DNA from: Blastopirellula sp. J2-11
GTDB taxonomy: Bacteria > Planctomycetota > Planctomycetia > Pirellulales > Pirellulaceae
Direction of reading: 5' to 3'
Assembly: GCF_024584705.1 (NCBI RefSeq)
Contig: NZ_CP097384.1
Span: forward strand, 5,518,001 to 5,582,000
Length of the DNA: 64,000 bases
Shown: in pieces, positions 17,293-26,422 of the stretch
Layout: every line of letters starts with the position of its first letter
Numbering within the stretch: the first letter of the stretch is position 1
Position numbers and translations under genes: made by a program
The notes under the pieces: generated by a model
The model's database searches: none
What the model was told of the DNA's origin: nothing
Seen by the model: the letters and a program-made list of their open reading frames with translations, nothing else

Positions 17293-18975
17293 TTAGTTCA
17301 CTTCGGGAATGTCGAGTTTCGCTTCTTGGGCGGCGACTCGCAGTTTGTTGAGCGCTCGGGCCTCGATTTGGCGAATCCGCTCTTTGGTGACGCCCAACTC
17401 GGCGCCCACTTCTTTCAACGTTTGCGGTTCGTGATCGTGGTCCAAGCCGTATCGGCGGATGATGATCTTCTGCTCACGTTCATCGAGCCGATTCAAAATC
17501 CGCTGAATCTGCCGTTCGCGTTGCTGCTGCATCGCTTCCTGCTCATACTGATCGCTGCGATTATCGACTCGCCCTTGGAACAATTCGTCCAAGCTGGTGC
17601 GGAATCGATCACGATGCTTGAACTCGACCGGAATCGTCCGAGCGAAGTTCTTCATGATCGCCCAACTACAGTACGTGCTGAACTTGTTCCCACGCGAGTA
17701 GTCGAACTTTTCGACGGCTCGGATGAGCGACATGTTGCCGTCGCTGACCAGTTCAAAGAACTCGTCGGCGGCGCCCAAGTGACGCTTGGCGATCGAGACG
17801 ACCAGACGCAGGTTCGATTGCACGATCTGGTTTTTCACCTCGACCGCGCTCTCGTACAAGCGTTCAATCTCGTCCATCACGCTCGCTTTGGCCTTGCTGG
17901 TTTCGACGCTGTCACGCAACTTCGCCGCCTGATGCTTCAGGTAATTGAACTTACGGAACAGGTGATATTCCTGCTCGCGAGTCAACAGCGGAGCTTCGTA
18001 TAGCGAGGCCAAGTACGAGGGGAGTCCAGCAGGCGGTCGCGTACGACGTGTCGCCGTTTCGGCCACCGGCAGCGGGCCCAGGATTTCATCCTCCATACTC
18101 GCATCGTCAAACACTTCGTTATAAATGCAGTCGAGCGGCAACTCTTCGATGTGGCTCGCCCGAACTTCATTCACGACGCGATAAACGCTGTTCTTCGTCC
18201 GATGGTATCGCTCGGCCAAGCGATCGACAGAAGCGCCGTCGCGATACGCTTGGAAGATTCCTTCTTTGGCGTCATCACTGAGCGGGCCGGTCGATCGCGG
18301 GAAAACGGCCGTATCGGCATTCTTTTCGTCGTAGTTTTTCAGCGTGTAGCGAATCGTTTCGACGCTGCGGTTCATCCGCGTCGCGATTCGACGAGCGACT
18401 TCGGAAGGACCGCCGCCGGCTCTCGCCAGACGTCGAGCACGTTCGATGATCTCGTCTTTTTCGACATCGGTCAGCTGACTGAATTGACGGCCACGTTCGA
18501 TCCGATCGGCGTTGGTCCGCACGAAACGCTCAACGCTGCTCTTCAAAAAGCCGACTCGCTTGCGACCTTCAAACAAAAATCGACGGCTAACAAGCCCCTG
18601 TTGTCGCCAACGTGAGATCGTTTTAGTAGAGACGTTAAACTTGCGACTGAGCTCCTCGACCGTCAAAACTTCTTCTCCCGCCAGTTCGACTGGAACATCG
18701 GCCGAATCAGAGAGATCTTCGACGAACAGACGGAGATCGTGCGCCGTCTCTTTTCCTTCCACGGTTCCTTTCGGATTGTCATCCGGGCGGAAGTCGGTAA
18801 TGCGGAAGTAGAGGTATTCGTAGGGATAGGTCTTTTTCGGATCGATTTCACCGAGCAGGCGTTCTGCCCGATTGGCCTGATCCATCTTTTTATCGCGCGG
18901 CGCGAACCGAACTTGTTGGTCGCGAAAACGCCGCATGCTTTCAGATTTGTAGTTCGTATTCACGGTGTCCCTCAC
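17293..18975 (-). CDS. composite sigma-70 family factor with extra N-terminal HTH units
   Basis: 560 residues. The C-terminal half is a sigma-70: region 1.2 (~317-350, LPSYLASLYEAPLLTREQEY), region 2 (~380-450, NLRLVVSIAKRHLG and FDYSRGNKFSTYCSWAI) and region 4 (~495-547, LKEVGAELGVTKERIRQIE). Region 3 is very short. The N-terminal 300 residues are unusual: a MerR/excisionase-type HTH at ~103-135 (LTVEELSRKFNVSTKTISRW) and two further HTH-like units at ~185-212 (SEVARRIATRMNRSVETIRY) and ~238-270 (VDRLAERYHRTKNSVYRVV). It is therefore not the ordinary RpoD but a composite factor that may bind its own DNA sites. It is single, followed by a strong terminator. Sigma function is highly likely; targets are unknown. 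Confidence 0.9.
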   Translation of the reverse strand: MRDTVNTNYKSESMRRFRDQQVRFAPRDKKMDQANRAERLLGEIDPKKTYPYEYLYFRITDFRPDDNPKGTVEGKETAHDLRLFVEDLSDSADVPVELAGEEVLTVEELSRKFNVSTKTISRWRQQGLVSRRFLFEGRKRVGFLKSSVERFVRTNADRIERGRQFSQLTDVEKDEIIERARRLARAGGGPSEVARRIATRMNRSVETIRYTLKNYDEKNADTAVFPRSTGPLSDDAKEGIFQAYRDGASVDRLAERYHRTKNSVYRVVNEVRASHIEELPLDCIYNEVFDDASMEDEILGPLPVAETATRRTRPPAGLPSYLASLYEAPLLTREQEYHLFRKFNYLKHQAAKLRDSVETSKAKASVMDEIERLYESAVEVKNQIVQSNLRLVVSIAKRHLGAADEFFELVSDGNMSLIRAVEKFDYSRGNKFSTYCSWAIMKNFARTIPVEFKHRDRFRTSLDELFQGRVDNRSDQYEQEAMQQQRERQIQRILNRLDEREQKIIIRRYGLDHDHEPQTLKEVGAELGVTKERIRQIEARALNKLRVAAQEAKLDIPEVN

Positions 18976-19501
18976 TAGGTGAGCTGTGCCAACGGCGATT
19001 ATCCCTGCGAATAACTCGCACGCGTCGGACTTTAGGGGTGCAGCGTCCTTCCCGGACGCACGTCACTCAAGCACTGGGACTGAAAACCTGCAAAGCAGGG
19101 GCCTCTTTCTGTCGAAATGCTTGCCGCCGGCAAAAAGAATCGAAAATTCACCTTGTTTTTATTAGTGAACCCCAAGACTATTCGTCAGCGAATTGTTCAT
19201 TGGTTTATACGCAGATAGGTGCGAAAAGGTTGCTGAAATGTTCGCCTTTTTTTTCAAGTTCGCGATTGGGATATGGGAATCCCGAGATGAGAGGTGATGA
19301 GATAGGAACCGCTAAACGATCGCCTGACTTAACTTTACGTCAAATTTTGGCTTCGTGTTCGTTCGTTATCTCACAACTCCATTTCGGTCAACCGCAGGAA
19401 CAACCCCAACATCCCTCCCAATCGGCTGGACTTGGACGCCCGATTTTGACGATGCTTCCGAAGAAGCCGTTTTTCTCGCGCGACCACTGGGATCTCGTTA
19501 C
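18976..19501. other. 526-base divergent intergenic region
   Basis: Lies between the divergent sigma factor and secreted-protein genes. It holds two small hairpins, GCGTCC/GGACGC at 19043-19059 and CCTGC/GCAGG near 19087-19099, then an AT-rich stretch about 19130-19260. A plus-strand frame runs through from 19355 but its first 49 residues are not a plausible leader, so I do not call it coding. Promoters for both genes must lie here, but no clear consensus was seen. Confidence 0.4.
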
Positions 19502-20911
19502 ATGAACTTCGATGCACGATTGGCGTTATTCGTTTCGCTTTCCTTTTTCATCCCGGCATTTTCTGCAGCCGCCGAACCAAGTGTTCAGATGAAAGTGAGT
19601 CCCGATGCCCAAAACCGTGTCGTCAAAGTAGTTATGGAGGTCGAAGGGACCGTTCGCGTAAATCCCGACGGGACCAAAATTCGCGAATTTCCCATGGCCC
19701 TGACCGGCACCCTTCAATATGACGAGCGTATCCTCGGGACAGACTCCCCAATTGCGGCCATCCGCAAGTACGACGAAGCCTGGGCCGACATGAAGTTGAA
19801 CGGCCAGGATGAGCGGACAACGCTCCCTGCCTCCAAAACGTTGGTCGCCGCCGAACTCGATGGGGGACGCCAAAATCTGTTTTTGACAGAAGGGCACTTT
19901 AATCGCGCCGAATGCGATTTGATTAATGTCCAATGCAGCAGTTTGCTAGCAGGGCATTTTCTGCCGAAAGAAAAAGTCAAAGTTGGCGATCAGTGGACGT
20001 TCGACAACGATCGCCTGGCCGAACTCTTCCTGCTCGACGCCGTTTCGCAAAACGACATCCAGGCCAAGCTGATCCAGATCACAAAGACCCAAGCCAAGAT
20101 GGATATCAGCGGCGCCATCGCTGGCGCCGCTGGCGGAGTCGCGACCGATCTATCGATCAAAGCCAAAGTTAATTTCAATCTCGAAAACAACACGGTCGAA
20201 TGGGTCGCCGCCGCGATTGACGAAAATCGCGCCATCGCCCACAACGCCCCCGGCTTCAAAGTCAAAGCAGTCATCCGGATGTTGTCACAACCGGTCAAAG
20301 AGACCGTCGATTCGCTCAGTGACGCCAAACTGGCGAAACTCGACCTGACTCCCAACGCCGGCAAAATGCTACTGGATTACGAGGCGAAAGAAGCCGGGTT
20401 CGGACTGCTGCTGGAACGTGACTGGACCATGATGAGCGAAACCGCCAAACAGTCGGTCTTCCGCCTGGTAAAGCAGGGAGATCTGATCGCCCAGTGCAAC
20501 GTGACCCGCATCAGTGACTTGAAGCCTGGTGAGCAGATGACGCTTGAAGCGTTCCAACAAGAGGTGCAGAAGTCGCTGGGCAAGAACTTCGCCCAGTTCG
20601 CCGACGCGTCAGAAGGGCTTTCCTCGAACGGTCTGCGACGCTTGCGGGTAACGGCCAACGGCGTCGCCGAGAGCATGCCGATCGAATGGATCTACTACTT
20701 GTTTTCCGATGACTCGGGTCGTCGCTATTCGATCGTCTTCACGCTCGAAACCACTTTGGCGGAGAAGTTCGCCGAGGCGGATCGCAATTTCGCCTCTGGT
20801 TTCGAGATGCTCTCGCTTCCTGAACCGAAAGCGACGGCGACGACCGACGCTAGTGAAGAGCCGACCGTTCGCGCCGCTACGGCGCCGGAAACCAGCATCC
20901 TAAAGAAGTAA
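19502..20911 (+). CDS. secreted protein of unknown function
   Basis: 469 residues; not recognised. The start at the ATG giving MNFDARLALFVSLSFFIPAFSAAAEPS creates a clear signal peptide with AAA cleavage context; the frame is open further upstream but that part is poor. The mature part is beta-rich with no transmembrane segment or known catalytic motif. Blocks such as LLAGHFLPKEKVKVGDQWTF and GLLLERDWTMMSETAKQSVF look like a globular periplasmic domain of the kind seen in planctomycete orphans. The stop is only 5 bases from the convergent stop of the next gene. Confidence 0.8.
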   Translation: MNFDARLALFVSLSFFIPAFSAAAEPSVQMKVSPDAQNRVVKVVMEVEGTVRVNPDGTKIREFPMALTGTLQYDERILGTDSPIAAIRKYDEAWADMKLNGQDERTTLPASKTLVAAELDGGRQNLFLTEGHFNRAECDLINVQCSSLLAGHFLPKEKVKVGDQWTFDNDRLAELFLLDAVSQNDIQAKLIQITKTQAKMDISGAIAGAAGGVATDLSIKAKVNFNLENNTVEWVAAAIDENRAIAHNAPGFKVKAVIRMLSQPVKETVDSLSDAKLAKLDLTPNAGKMLLDYEAKEAGFGLLLERDWTMMSETAKQSVFRLVKQGDLIAQCNVTRISDLKPGEQMTLEAFQQEVQKSLGKNFAQFADASEGLSSNGLRRLRVTANGVAESMPIEWIYYLFSDDSGRRYSIVFTLETTLAEKFAEADRNFASGFEMLSLPEPKATATTDASEEPTVRAATAPETSILKK

Positions 20912-20916
20912 CCGCG

Positions 20917-21483
20917 TTAGGCGGAACTCTTGGGAAGCTTGCGGGGAAACGGCGAAGGTTGATAGGGAGGGAGCGGTTGCCCCGTCTCCTCTTCCCAGCC
21001 GTTGCGTTCTTCTTCGCTCGCATAGTAGCGCAGCCAAACGTCCGGATCGTCGTCCGGCGGCGCACAATTGAACGACAGCGAGTGTGACGGCAAGTCGACC
21101 ATCTTCTCGTACGACGTCAAAATATCCCGCTTCAAAATGCAGTAAAGCTGCCGATCGCTAAGATGATCCGTGAAGTCGAGATAGATCCGCTTGCTAGCTA
21201 GAGTCTGGATCGAGCTCCAAAGAAGTTGGTGAATTTGTTCATCCGAAAGCGTATCTGGCGAAGGAAGCTGCAGAGGAGGAGAGAACCACTCCCCCAGCGG
21301 CAAAATCGGAGCGCGTTCCCAAGCCAGAATTGCGGTCAGAAATTCGTTCTCGACATGCAACGGAACGCGTCCGTTATCAAGGCACGCGATCGACTCGTCG
21401 AAATACGGCTCTAACTCATCGCGCAGCTGCGCGTTGAGAAGCAGTTGGTCGACTTCGTCAGGGTGCGGGCGGCGAATTCTCAC
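20917..21483 (-). CDS. conserved hypothetical protein
   Basis: 188 residues if started at the GTG that gives (M)RIRRPHPDEVDQLLL, with GAAGG about 10 bases upstream; the frame is open to an ATG at 21594 and to 21627, but that leader looks unlike a protein start. Acidic and tryptophan-rich, with WERAPILPLGEWFSP, TLSDEQIHQLLW, IYLDFTDHLSDRQLY and DVWLRYYASEEERNGWEE. I recall related orphans in other planctomycetes with the LDFTDHLSDR block but no assigned function. Soluble, cytoplasmic by appearance. Convergent with the secreted protein gene. Confidence 0.75.
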   Translation of the reverse strand: MRIRRPHPDEVDQLLLNAQLRDELEPYFDESIACLDNGRVPLHVENEFLTAILAWERAPILPLGEWFSPPLQLPSPDTLSDEQIHQLLWSSIQTLASKRIYLDFTDHLSDRQLYCILKRDILTSYEKMVDLPSHSLSFNCAPPDDDPDVWLRYYASEEERNGWEEETGQPLPPYQPSPFPRKLPKSSA

Positions 21484-22230
21484 AGTGGGCAGGCCTTCAT
21501 CAAAACAGCCAGGCGAAACTTCATGAATGCTCTTCGAGATGCACGTTCTCCATGACTTTAACAACAACCGATTTTGCTTCAAGATTTCGAGCATGATTAC
21601 CGGGGCAGATTTCCAGCAGTTCTGCAAACGGAACGTGTGCGATCGTTACAATCCCGACAGCTTTCCCGTTACAACCGTTTTAACCCGGCGAAATTCGGCG
21701 TCTGTTCAAAAGATTTTTGCAAGAATAACTGGACTTGCCGGAGCTAGCGGTCGACGCCTGGGCAAGCAGCCGCTGCGCTCCCTGCTTATTTCACAATCTT
21801 TTCCAGCTCGGATTCAAAACTTCGCTGCGCGTATTCCGGAAACGACCACTCATCAGCGATGGGATCGACTTGCAGAAAAAACTGCGGCCGCTGCAACTGT
21901 CGACAACTTATCCCGAGACACGCGATATTTTCGGCCTTCCGCTTTGCCGGCAGGTCGACTCCGCGGGAATTGCAGAGCTCTCCCACTAGAGGGGAGCCTG
22001 CAAGCGCGAATGACGCCGCTAGGCATCTACAGAGGGATGATTCATGAAGACTAGGGACGAAGCGAGCTGATCGCCGCTTGTCGGGAAGCTGTGCGGCGCC
22101 TGATTCGAATCCAAGCGTGAGAGCACAATTCGTCAGGCAATTCACAGATCCTGGGTTGGCGATCGCTAGTCTTGCGTCTTACGATAGAACGTAGAGAGAT
22201 AACCGATCTCGCCCCCAGGCAGCCAACGTT
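21484..22230. other. gap of about 750 bases with a possible orphan or remnant ORF
   Basis: No clearly functional gene. It contains the minus-strand frame at 21786-22145 listed separately. The remainder, including 22055-22230 in front of the CinA/NMNAT fusion gene, shows nothing I can name. The region has lower coding character than its surroundings. Confidence 0.4.
21786..22145 (-). CDS. possible small orphan ORF or gene remnant
   Basis: 119 codons. The C-terminal half reads like real protein (VDLPAKRKAENIACLGIS, then QRPQFFLQVDPIADEW and FPEYAQRSFESELEKIVK), while the N-terminal half is low in hydrophobic pattern and cysteine-rich and may be out-of-frame sequence. It could be the tail of a decayed gene or a young orphan. 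There is no detectable ribosome binding site. Weak call. Confidence 0.3.
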   Translation of the reverse strand: MNCLTNCALTLGFESGAAQLPDKRRSARFVPSLHESSLCRCLAASFALAGSPLVGELCNSRGVDLPAKRKAENIACLGISCRQLQRPQFFLQVDPIADEWSFPEYAQRSFESELEKIVK

Positions 22231-23406
22231 GTGCCCTACGTTCAGCCCACCCATCTAATTCGTCAGTTACATCTCGCCCCAAACCAACTGGTGATGGCGG
22301 TCGCCGGCGGCGGCAGCGAGGCGATCAGCCGCCTGCTGCAAGTTCCCGGCGCTTCGCTAACCTTGCTGGAGGCGACCGTTCCCTATTCCAGCGTCGCACT
22401 GACCGACCTGCTGAAACGGCCCCCCGAACAATACTGCAGCGAAGCTACGGCTCGCGCAATGGCGGTCAGCGCATTCTTGCGAGCTCGCAAGTTGTGGCAA
22501 AAAGCGGCGGCGTCCGGTTTGGCCAGCGGCGAACAGCCTCCTTTGATGGGCGTCGGCTGCACGGCAAGTCTGAAATCGCATCAAGCGAAAAAAGGTCCGC
22601 ATCGCGTCCATTTGGCGATTCAAACTCCGGAAGCGACCACGGTCGCCAATCTGGTGCTGACCAAAGAAGCTCGCACGCGTGACGAAGAAGAAAAACTGAC
22701 CGCTGAATTGATCTTGGACCGACTTGCCGCTGCGGCCGGTCTGACCGAGACGCTCCGTCTAAATTTGCTCCCCGGCGAACAGATTGATGAGACGGTCTAT
22801 CGTGCTCAGCCAAGTTGGCGCGAACTCTTGCAAGGCGATATTCGGGCATGCGTCGGGTCGGGTGAGGCCGGATCTCCGAGTGAGAATTCCGGCGTGGTAA
22901 TGTCCGGCGCTTTCAATCCGCTGCACGAAGGTCACCTCGAGATGGCGGCAGTCGCCGAACAGATTTTGGGGCGTCCGGTGGAGTATGAAATCTCGATTGA
23001 GAACGTCGAAAAGCCGCCGCTCGACTTCGGCGAAATGGCGGAGCGCGTCGAACAATTCGAACCCCCGCAGCGCTGCTGGTTAACGCGAGCGCCTACCTTT
23101 GTGGAGAAGTCGAGAATCTTTCCGGAAACGACGTTTGTGGTCGGGGCCGACACGATCGTGCGAATCGCCGACCTGCGTTATTACAACGACTCCGAAAAAA
23201 AACGGGATGCCGCGATTCGAGAATTTAACGAGCAAAACTGCCGCTTTCTGGTCTTTCCTCGGCAGGTAAAAGGGGAATTCACGACGCTGGAAGAGATCGA
23301 ACTTCCCACGCCTTTGCGCAGACTGAGCGATGGTGTCAGTCCAGAGCTGTTTCGGGCCGATATCTCGTCCACCGAGATCCGACGGCGAATGAGCGAACTG
23401 GGCTAA
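22231..23406 (+). CDS. CinA-like domain fused to NadD/NMNAT-type nucleotidylyltransferase
   Basis: 391 residues from a GTG start. Residues ~1-175 resemble the CinA C-terminal/PncC nicotinamide-nucleotide amidase fold (QVPGASLTLLEATVPYS, ATARAMAVSAFLRAR, MGVGCTAS, GPHRVHLAIQTPEATT), but the family's catalytic ESCTGG element is replaced by VAGGGSE at ~24-30, so the serine is lost on my alignment. Residues ~222-391 form a nucleotidylyltransferase with GAFNPLHEGHLEMA (227-240) and the C-terminal ISSTEIRRRM, as in NadD. Together they suggest pyridine-nucleotide or related nucleotide metabolism. Similar fusions are known to me in plant proteins of unassigned role. Adenylyltransferase chemistry is likely; the substrate is inferred. 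Confidence 0.85.
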   Translation: MPYVQPTHLIRQLHLAPNQLVMAVAGGGSEAISRLLQVPGASLTLLEATVPYSSVALTDLLKRPPEQYCSEATARAMAVSAFLRARKLWQKAAASGLASGEQPPLMGVGCTASLKSHQAKKGPHRVHLAIQTPEATTVANLVLTKEARTRDEEEKLTAELILDRLAAAAGLTETLRLNLLPGEQIDETVYRAQPSWRELLQGDIRACVGSGEAGSPSENSGVVMSGAFNPLHEGHLEMAAVAEQILGRPVEYEISIENVEKPPLDFGEMAERVEQFEPPQRCWLTRAPTFVEKSRIFPETTFVVGADTIVRIADLRYYNDSEKKRDAAIREFNEQNCRFLVFPRQVKGEFTTLEEIELPTPLRRLSDGVSPELFRADISSTEIRRRMSELG

Positions 23407-23539
23407 GCACTTTTCGCGAATCTCTTTTTGTCGATTGTGACCAGCGGTCCCCTTGCCTATAGTAATTTTGTCCTACCGGACGACCGCTTCGGTCTCAAAC
23501 GACAAATTCACAACAGCTCATCTGGACAATTTCCTCCCC

Positions 23540-24559
23540 GTGACGACTCCTCCCTTCTTCTTCGGCGTGGACGTTGGTGGAACCAACATCAAGCTCGGCC
23601 TCGTAGACGACGAAGGCCGCACGCTGGCCTATCACAAAATCGCCACCGATGAACCGCATGGTCCCGCCAGCGCGATCCGTCGTGTTGCGATCGAGCTGCG
23701 CACGATGCTGGCCGATATTGGTCACACGATGACGGACGTCGCATCGATCGGCTTGGCAATGCCAGGCATGATCGACATCGTCAACGGCAGAACAATGGAG
23801 CCGCACAATTTGCCGCATTGGTATCACTTCCCGATTCGTCAAGCTTTAGAAGAAGAGACAGGCGCGACGGTCATTCTGGCCAATGACGCAAACGCGGCCG
23901 CGTTCGGCGAGTATTGGCTCGGCTCGGGACGCGAATTCCGTAGCATGGTCCTACTAACGCTCGGCACAGGCGTCGGCGGCGGCATCATCGTCAACGACAC
24001 GTTGGTCGAAGGGGATCATAGCTTTGGTTCGGAATGCGGCCACATCATCATTGATTTCAACGATGACGCTCGCCCAATCCCTACCGGTCAGCGCGGCCAT
24101 TTGGAAGCCTACGCCAGCGGCACGGCGATCGTAAAGCGAACGCAAGAAGCGTTGGAGTCGGGCGAGAAGAGTTCTCTGATGGCGCGGATGAACAAAGGCG
24201 AAAAACTGACTCCGCTGATGGTTGCCGAAGAAGCCGAACGCGGCGACGAACTTTCGCTATTCATCGTGATGGAAACGGCTCGCTATCTTGGTGTCGGCGT
24301 GGTGTCGCTGATGCACACGATTGACCCCGGCGCCGTGGTGCTGGGCGGAGCAGTCAATTTTGGCGGCGCTGACTCGCCGCTAGGCACGATGTTTATCGAA
24401 CGTGTTCGTGAAGAAGTAAAACGTCGCGCCTTTCCGGTTCCGGCCAAAAAGACGGCGATTCGCTTTACCTCACTCGGTACCGACGCGGGATATCTCGGCG
24501 CTAGTGGGCTGGCGCGACAAGCCTATCTGCGCGATCAACAAGCCCCCGTTACTTCGTAG
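23540..24559 (+). CDS. ROK family sugar kinase (probable glucokinase)
   Basis: 339 residues from the GTG that yields (M)TTPPFFFGVDVGGTNIKLG; the frame is open to 23453 but that leader is not ROK-like. The phosphate-binding DVGGTN, the catalytic region LANDANAAAFGEY (Asp in NDAN), the TLGTGVGGGII loop and the FGSECGHI zinc-region start are present. The usual ROK zinc cluster (CxCGxxGC) is replaced by a PTGQRGHLEAYASG segment, so metal binding is probably lost or altered. The reaction is ATP-dependent phosphorylation of a hexose such as glucose. No adjacent sugar transporter. Confidence 0.92.
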   Translation: MTTPPFFFGVDVGGTNIKLGLVDDEGRTLAYHKIATDEPHGPASAIRRVAIELRTMLADIGHTMTDVASIGLAMPGMIDIVNGRTMEPHNLPHWYHFPIRQALEEETGATVILANDANAAAFGEYWLGSGREFRSMVLLTLGTGVGGGIIVNDTLVEGDHSFGSECGHIIIDFNDDARPIPTGQRGHLEAYASGTAIVKRTQEALESGEKSSLMARMNKGEKLTPLMVAEEAERGDELSLFIVMETARYLGVGVVSLMHTIDPGAVVLGGAVNFGGADSPLGTMFIERVREEVKRRAFPVPAKKTAIRFTSLGTDAGYLGASGLARQAYLRDQQAPVTS

Positions 24560-24660
24560 CCAGCGATCGCTTGGGCGGCGATGATTGTGATTGCGTCGCC
24601 ATGCGCCTACACTAAGCGAATCTCTCCCGATTTGTATCTCTTTTTCGTATGCGCCCCACG

Positions 24661-25785
24661 ATGAGCGATTTCGCCAACTCAAACGAAGACGTCGACGCCA
24701 AAAAATTGGAGCCGCCGGAAGGGAAGCAGCCCTTTTCTCCTGACGACGCGTTGCCCGAAGTAAAGCCGCCGACGTCAAAGTTCTTGATGCAGCTATTCAT
24801 CGCGCCGCTGCTGATCGTTCTAGGAGCGGTCTCGTTCGTATTGATCCCGCAATTTCTCGCCGGCTGGCACGGAGATCCGCGCACTTACGTCGAAGAACTG
24901 CAGCGTCCCAGCGATTCCGCCTGGCAATCGGCCTGGAATCTGGCCGAGGCGTTGCACGATCGTCGGAACGAAGAACTGAAAACCGATCCGGCGTTCGCCA
25001 TGCAGTTGTCGCATCTGCTGGACGAACAATTGGCCGAATCAGGCAAGCTCGACGAGAAGGAAATTTGGCTGCGCAGTTTCCTCTGCCGCGCGATCGGTAC
25101 GCTCAAGACCCCAGAGGGTCTACCCGCGCTTTTGAAAGCCGCCAATCAAGACGCGACGCCGGAAGATCAACAAGTTCGCTTGGCCGCGGTCGAAGCGCTG
25201 GCCGAAGCGATCGACAACCTGGGCGCCAAAGGGCTGCGTGACGATCCTCAGGTCTGGGAGACGTTACAAGCAGCGTCAACGGTGCGCAGCGATTCGTCTC
25301 TCCCATTTTCGCAGCGTTATGAAGATCAACTCCGCAGCCGGGCCTGTTTCGCGCTGGGAGTCTTGGGAGGCGATCGCGCCAACAATCGTTTGGATGAACT
25401 CACCAGCGACTCCTTCTCCGATGTCCGCTACAACGCGGCGACCGGCTTAGCGCGGCAAGGAGATCTGCGTGCGACGCCGATGCTGCTTGAGATGCTCGAT
25501 CCCAACAAATTGCCCGCAAAGGAACTTGTTGCGCCGGCCGATATTCTGGACACGATCAGCGCGGACGATTTGCAGATTCGCCAGCGCGTTCAGCAAGCGT
25601 CGACCATGAACAACGCCATCCGCGCCATCGTGATTCTGGCGCATGAGAATCCCCAGTTGGATCGCGCCCCGGTGATCCAGCAACTCGACGCACTGCTAAA
25701 GACAGAGATCCCGTTGCAACTTCGCGAGGTAGCGAGCGAGGCGAAGATGGTGTTGGAGGAGCCGACCGGCTCTCCGATGAAGTAG
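24661..25785 (+). CDS. HEAT-repeat protein anchored by one membrane helix
   Basis: 374 residues from MSDFANSNEDV (an in-frame ATG 12 bases earlier is possible). A Pro/Glu-rich head (~1-40) is followed by one transmembrane helix (~42-65, LFIAPLLIVLGAVSFVLIP) and then an all-helical region with HEAT-like units (AIGTLKTPEGLPALLKAA, RLAAVEALAEAIDNLG, RACFALGVLGGDRANNRL, RYNAATGLARQGDLRATPML). A scaffolding role on the periplasmic side is inferred. Its stop is 4 bases from the convergent FliL-like gene. Confidence 0.82.
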   Translation: MSDFANSNEDVDAKKLEPPEGKQPFSPDDALPEVKPPTSKFLMQLFIAPLLIVLGAVSFVLIPQFLAGWHGDPRTYVEELQRPSDSAWQSAWNLAEALHDRRNEELKTDPAFAMQLSHLLDEQLAESGKLDEKEIWLRSFLCRAIGTLKTPEGLPALLKAANQDATPEDQQVRLAAVEALAEAIDNLGAKGLRDDPQVWETLQAASTVRSDSSLPFSQRYEDQLRSRACFALGVLGGDRANNRLDELTSDSFSDVRYNAATGLARQGDLRATPMLLEMLDPNKLPAKELVAPADILDTISADDLQIRQRVQQASTMNNAIRAIVILAHENPQLDRAPVIQQLDALLKTEIPLQLREVASEAKMVLEEPTGSPMK

Positions 25786-25789
25786 TGAA

Positions 25790-26221
25790 TTACTCTTCCA
25801 AAAATCGGATGTGGTAGAAGCCGACCGAGTTGATTGCGGGTTCCGTGATCACATCACCAACTCCCGCAGCGATAGCGCCGCGAACCGATTCGAGTTCTGG
25901 CTCGTTCAATTGCGAGCGGGTGAATTCGCGAATTTTCAGGATGATCCCATTTCGCACGCGCCGCTGCTTCTGGTCGAACTCCGTCTGAAATTGCTCGACC
26001 TGGTATTTCGGCATGATCACATAGGCGTGAAAGTCCAACATGATCGTGCTGTTGGTTTTGTCTTGGGGGATCGTAATATCGAACGACCCCAAATCGAACT
26101 CGGCCGGATCAGTCGGTTTCGGCAGATTCTCGACATCACGAAACTGCATCGGCACTTCGCCGCACCCCAGTGCGACCAACAGCCAACAGAATGCGGCGAT
26201 TATGCTTCCGCTTCGATTCAT
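25790..26221 (-). CDS. FliL-like lipoprotein, paralogue 1
   Basis: 143 residues from ATG giving MNRSGSIIAAFCWLLVALGCGE, a lipoprotein signal (ALGC). The mature part resembles the FliL fold: a short strand (FDLGSFDITI), a strand pair with HAYVIMPKYQVEQF, then the helix QRRVRNGIILKIREFTRSQL, NEPELESVRGAI and a final strand INSVGFYHIRFLEE. FliL family members sit next to membrane stators, but there are no flagellar genes here. It is transcribed divergently from two paralogues on its right. Confidence 0.75.
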   Translation of the reverse strand: MNRSGSIIAAFCWLLVALGCGEVPMQFRDVENLPKPTDPAEFDLGSFDITIPQDKTNSTIMLDFHAYVIMPKYQVEQFQTEFDQKQRRVRNGIILKIREFTRSQLNEPELESVRGAIAAGVGDVITEPAINSVGFYHIRFLEE

Positions 26222-26422
26222 CGCTTTGCCCAAACCTCTAAAAAAACGCAATGCCTTACTAATGTAGAACGCCGTTTACGCCAGGGCTGACGTTGAAACC
26301 GAAACAATCGTTACAACCGCTCTTCTGCGGTAAAAACTATTTCCCATCGCTGAATTGCGATCCATATTTCGGTGTCGACTTTCAAAGCGTCTCTTCTCTC
26401 TCATCTCTGCTAAAGAAACGAC

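Noticed and set aside
26222-26251. TTG start extending FliL-like paralogue 1 by 10 residues
   Set aside because: The ATG at 26221 gives a normal lipoprotein signal and needs no rare start.
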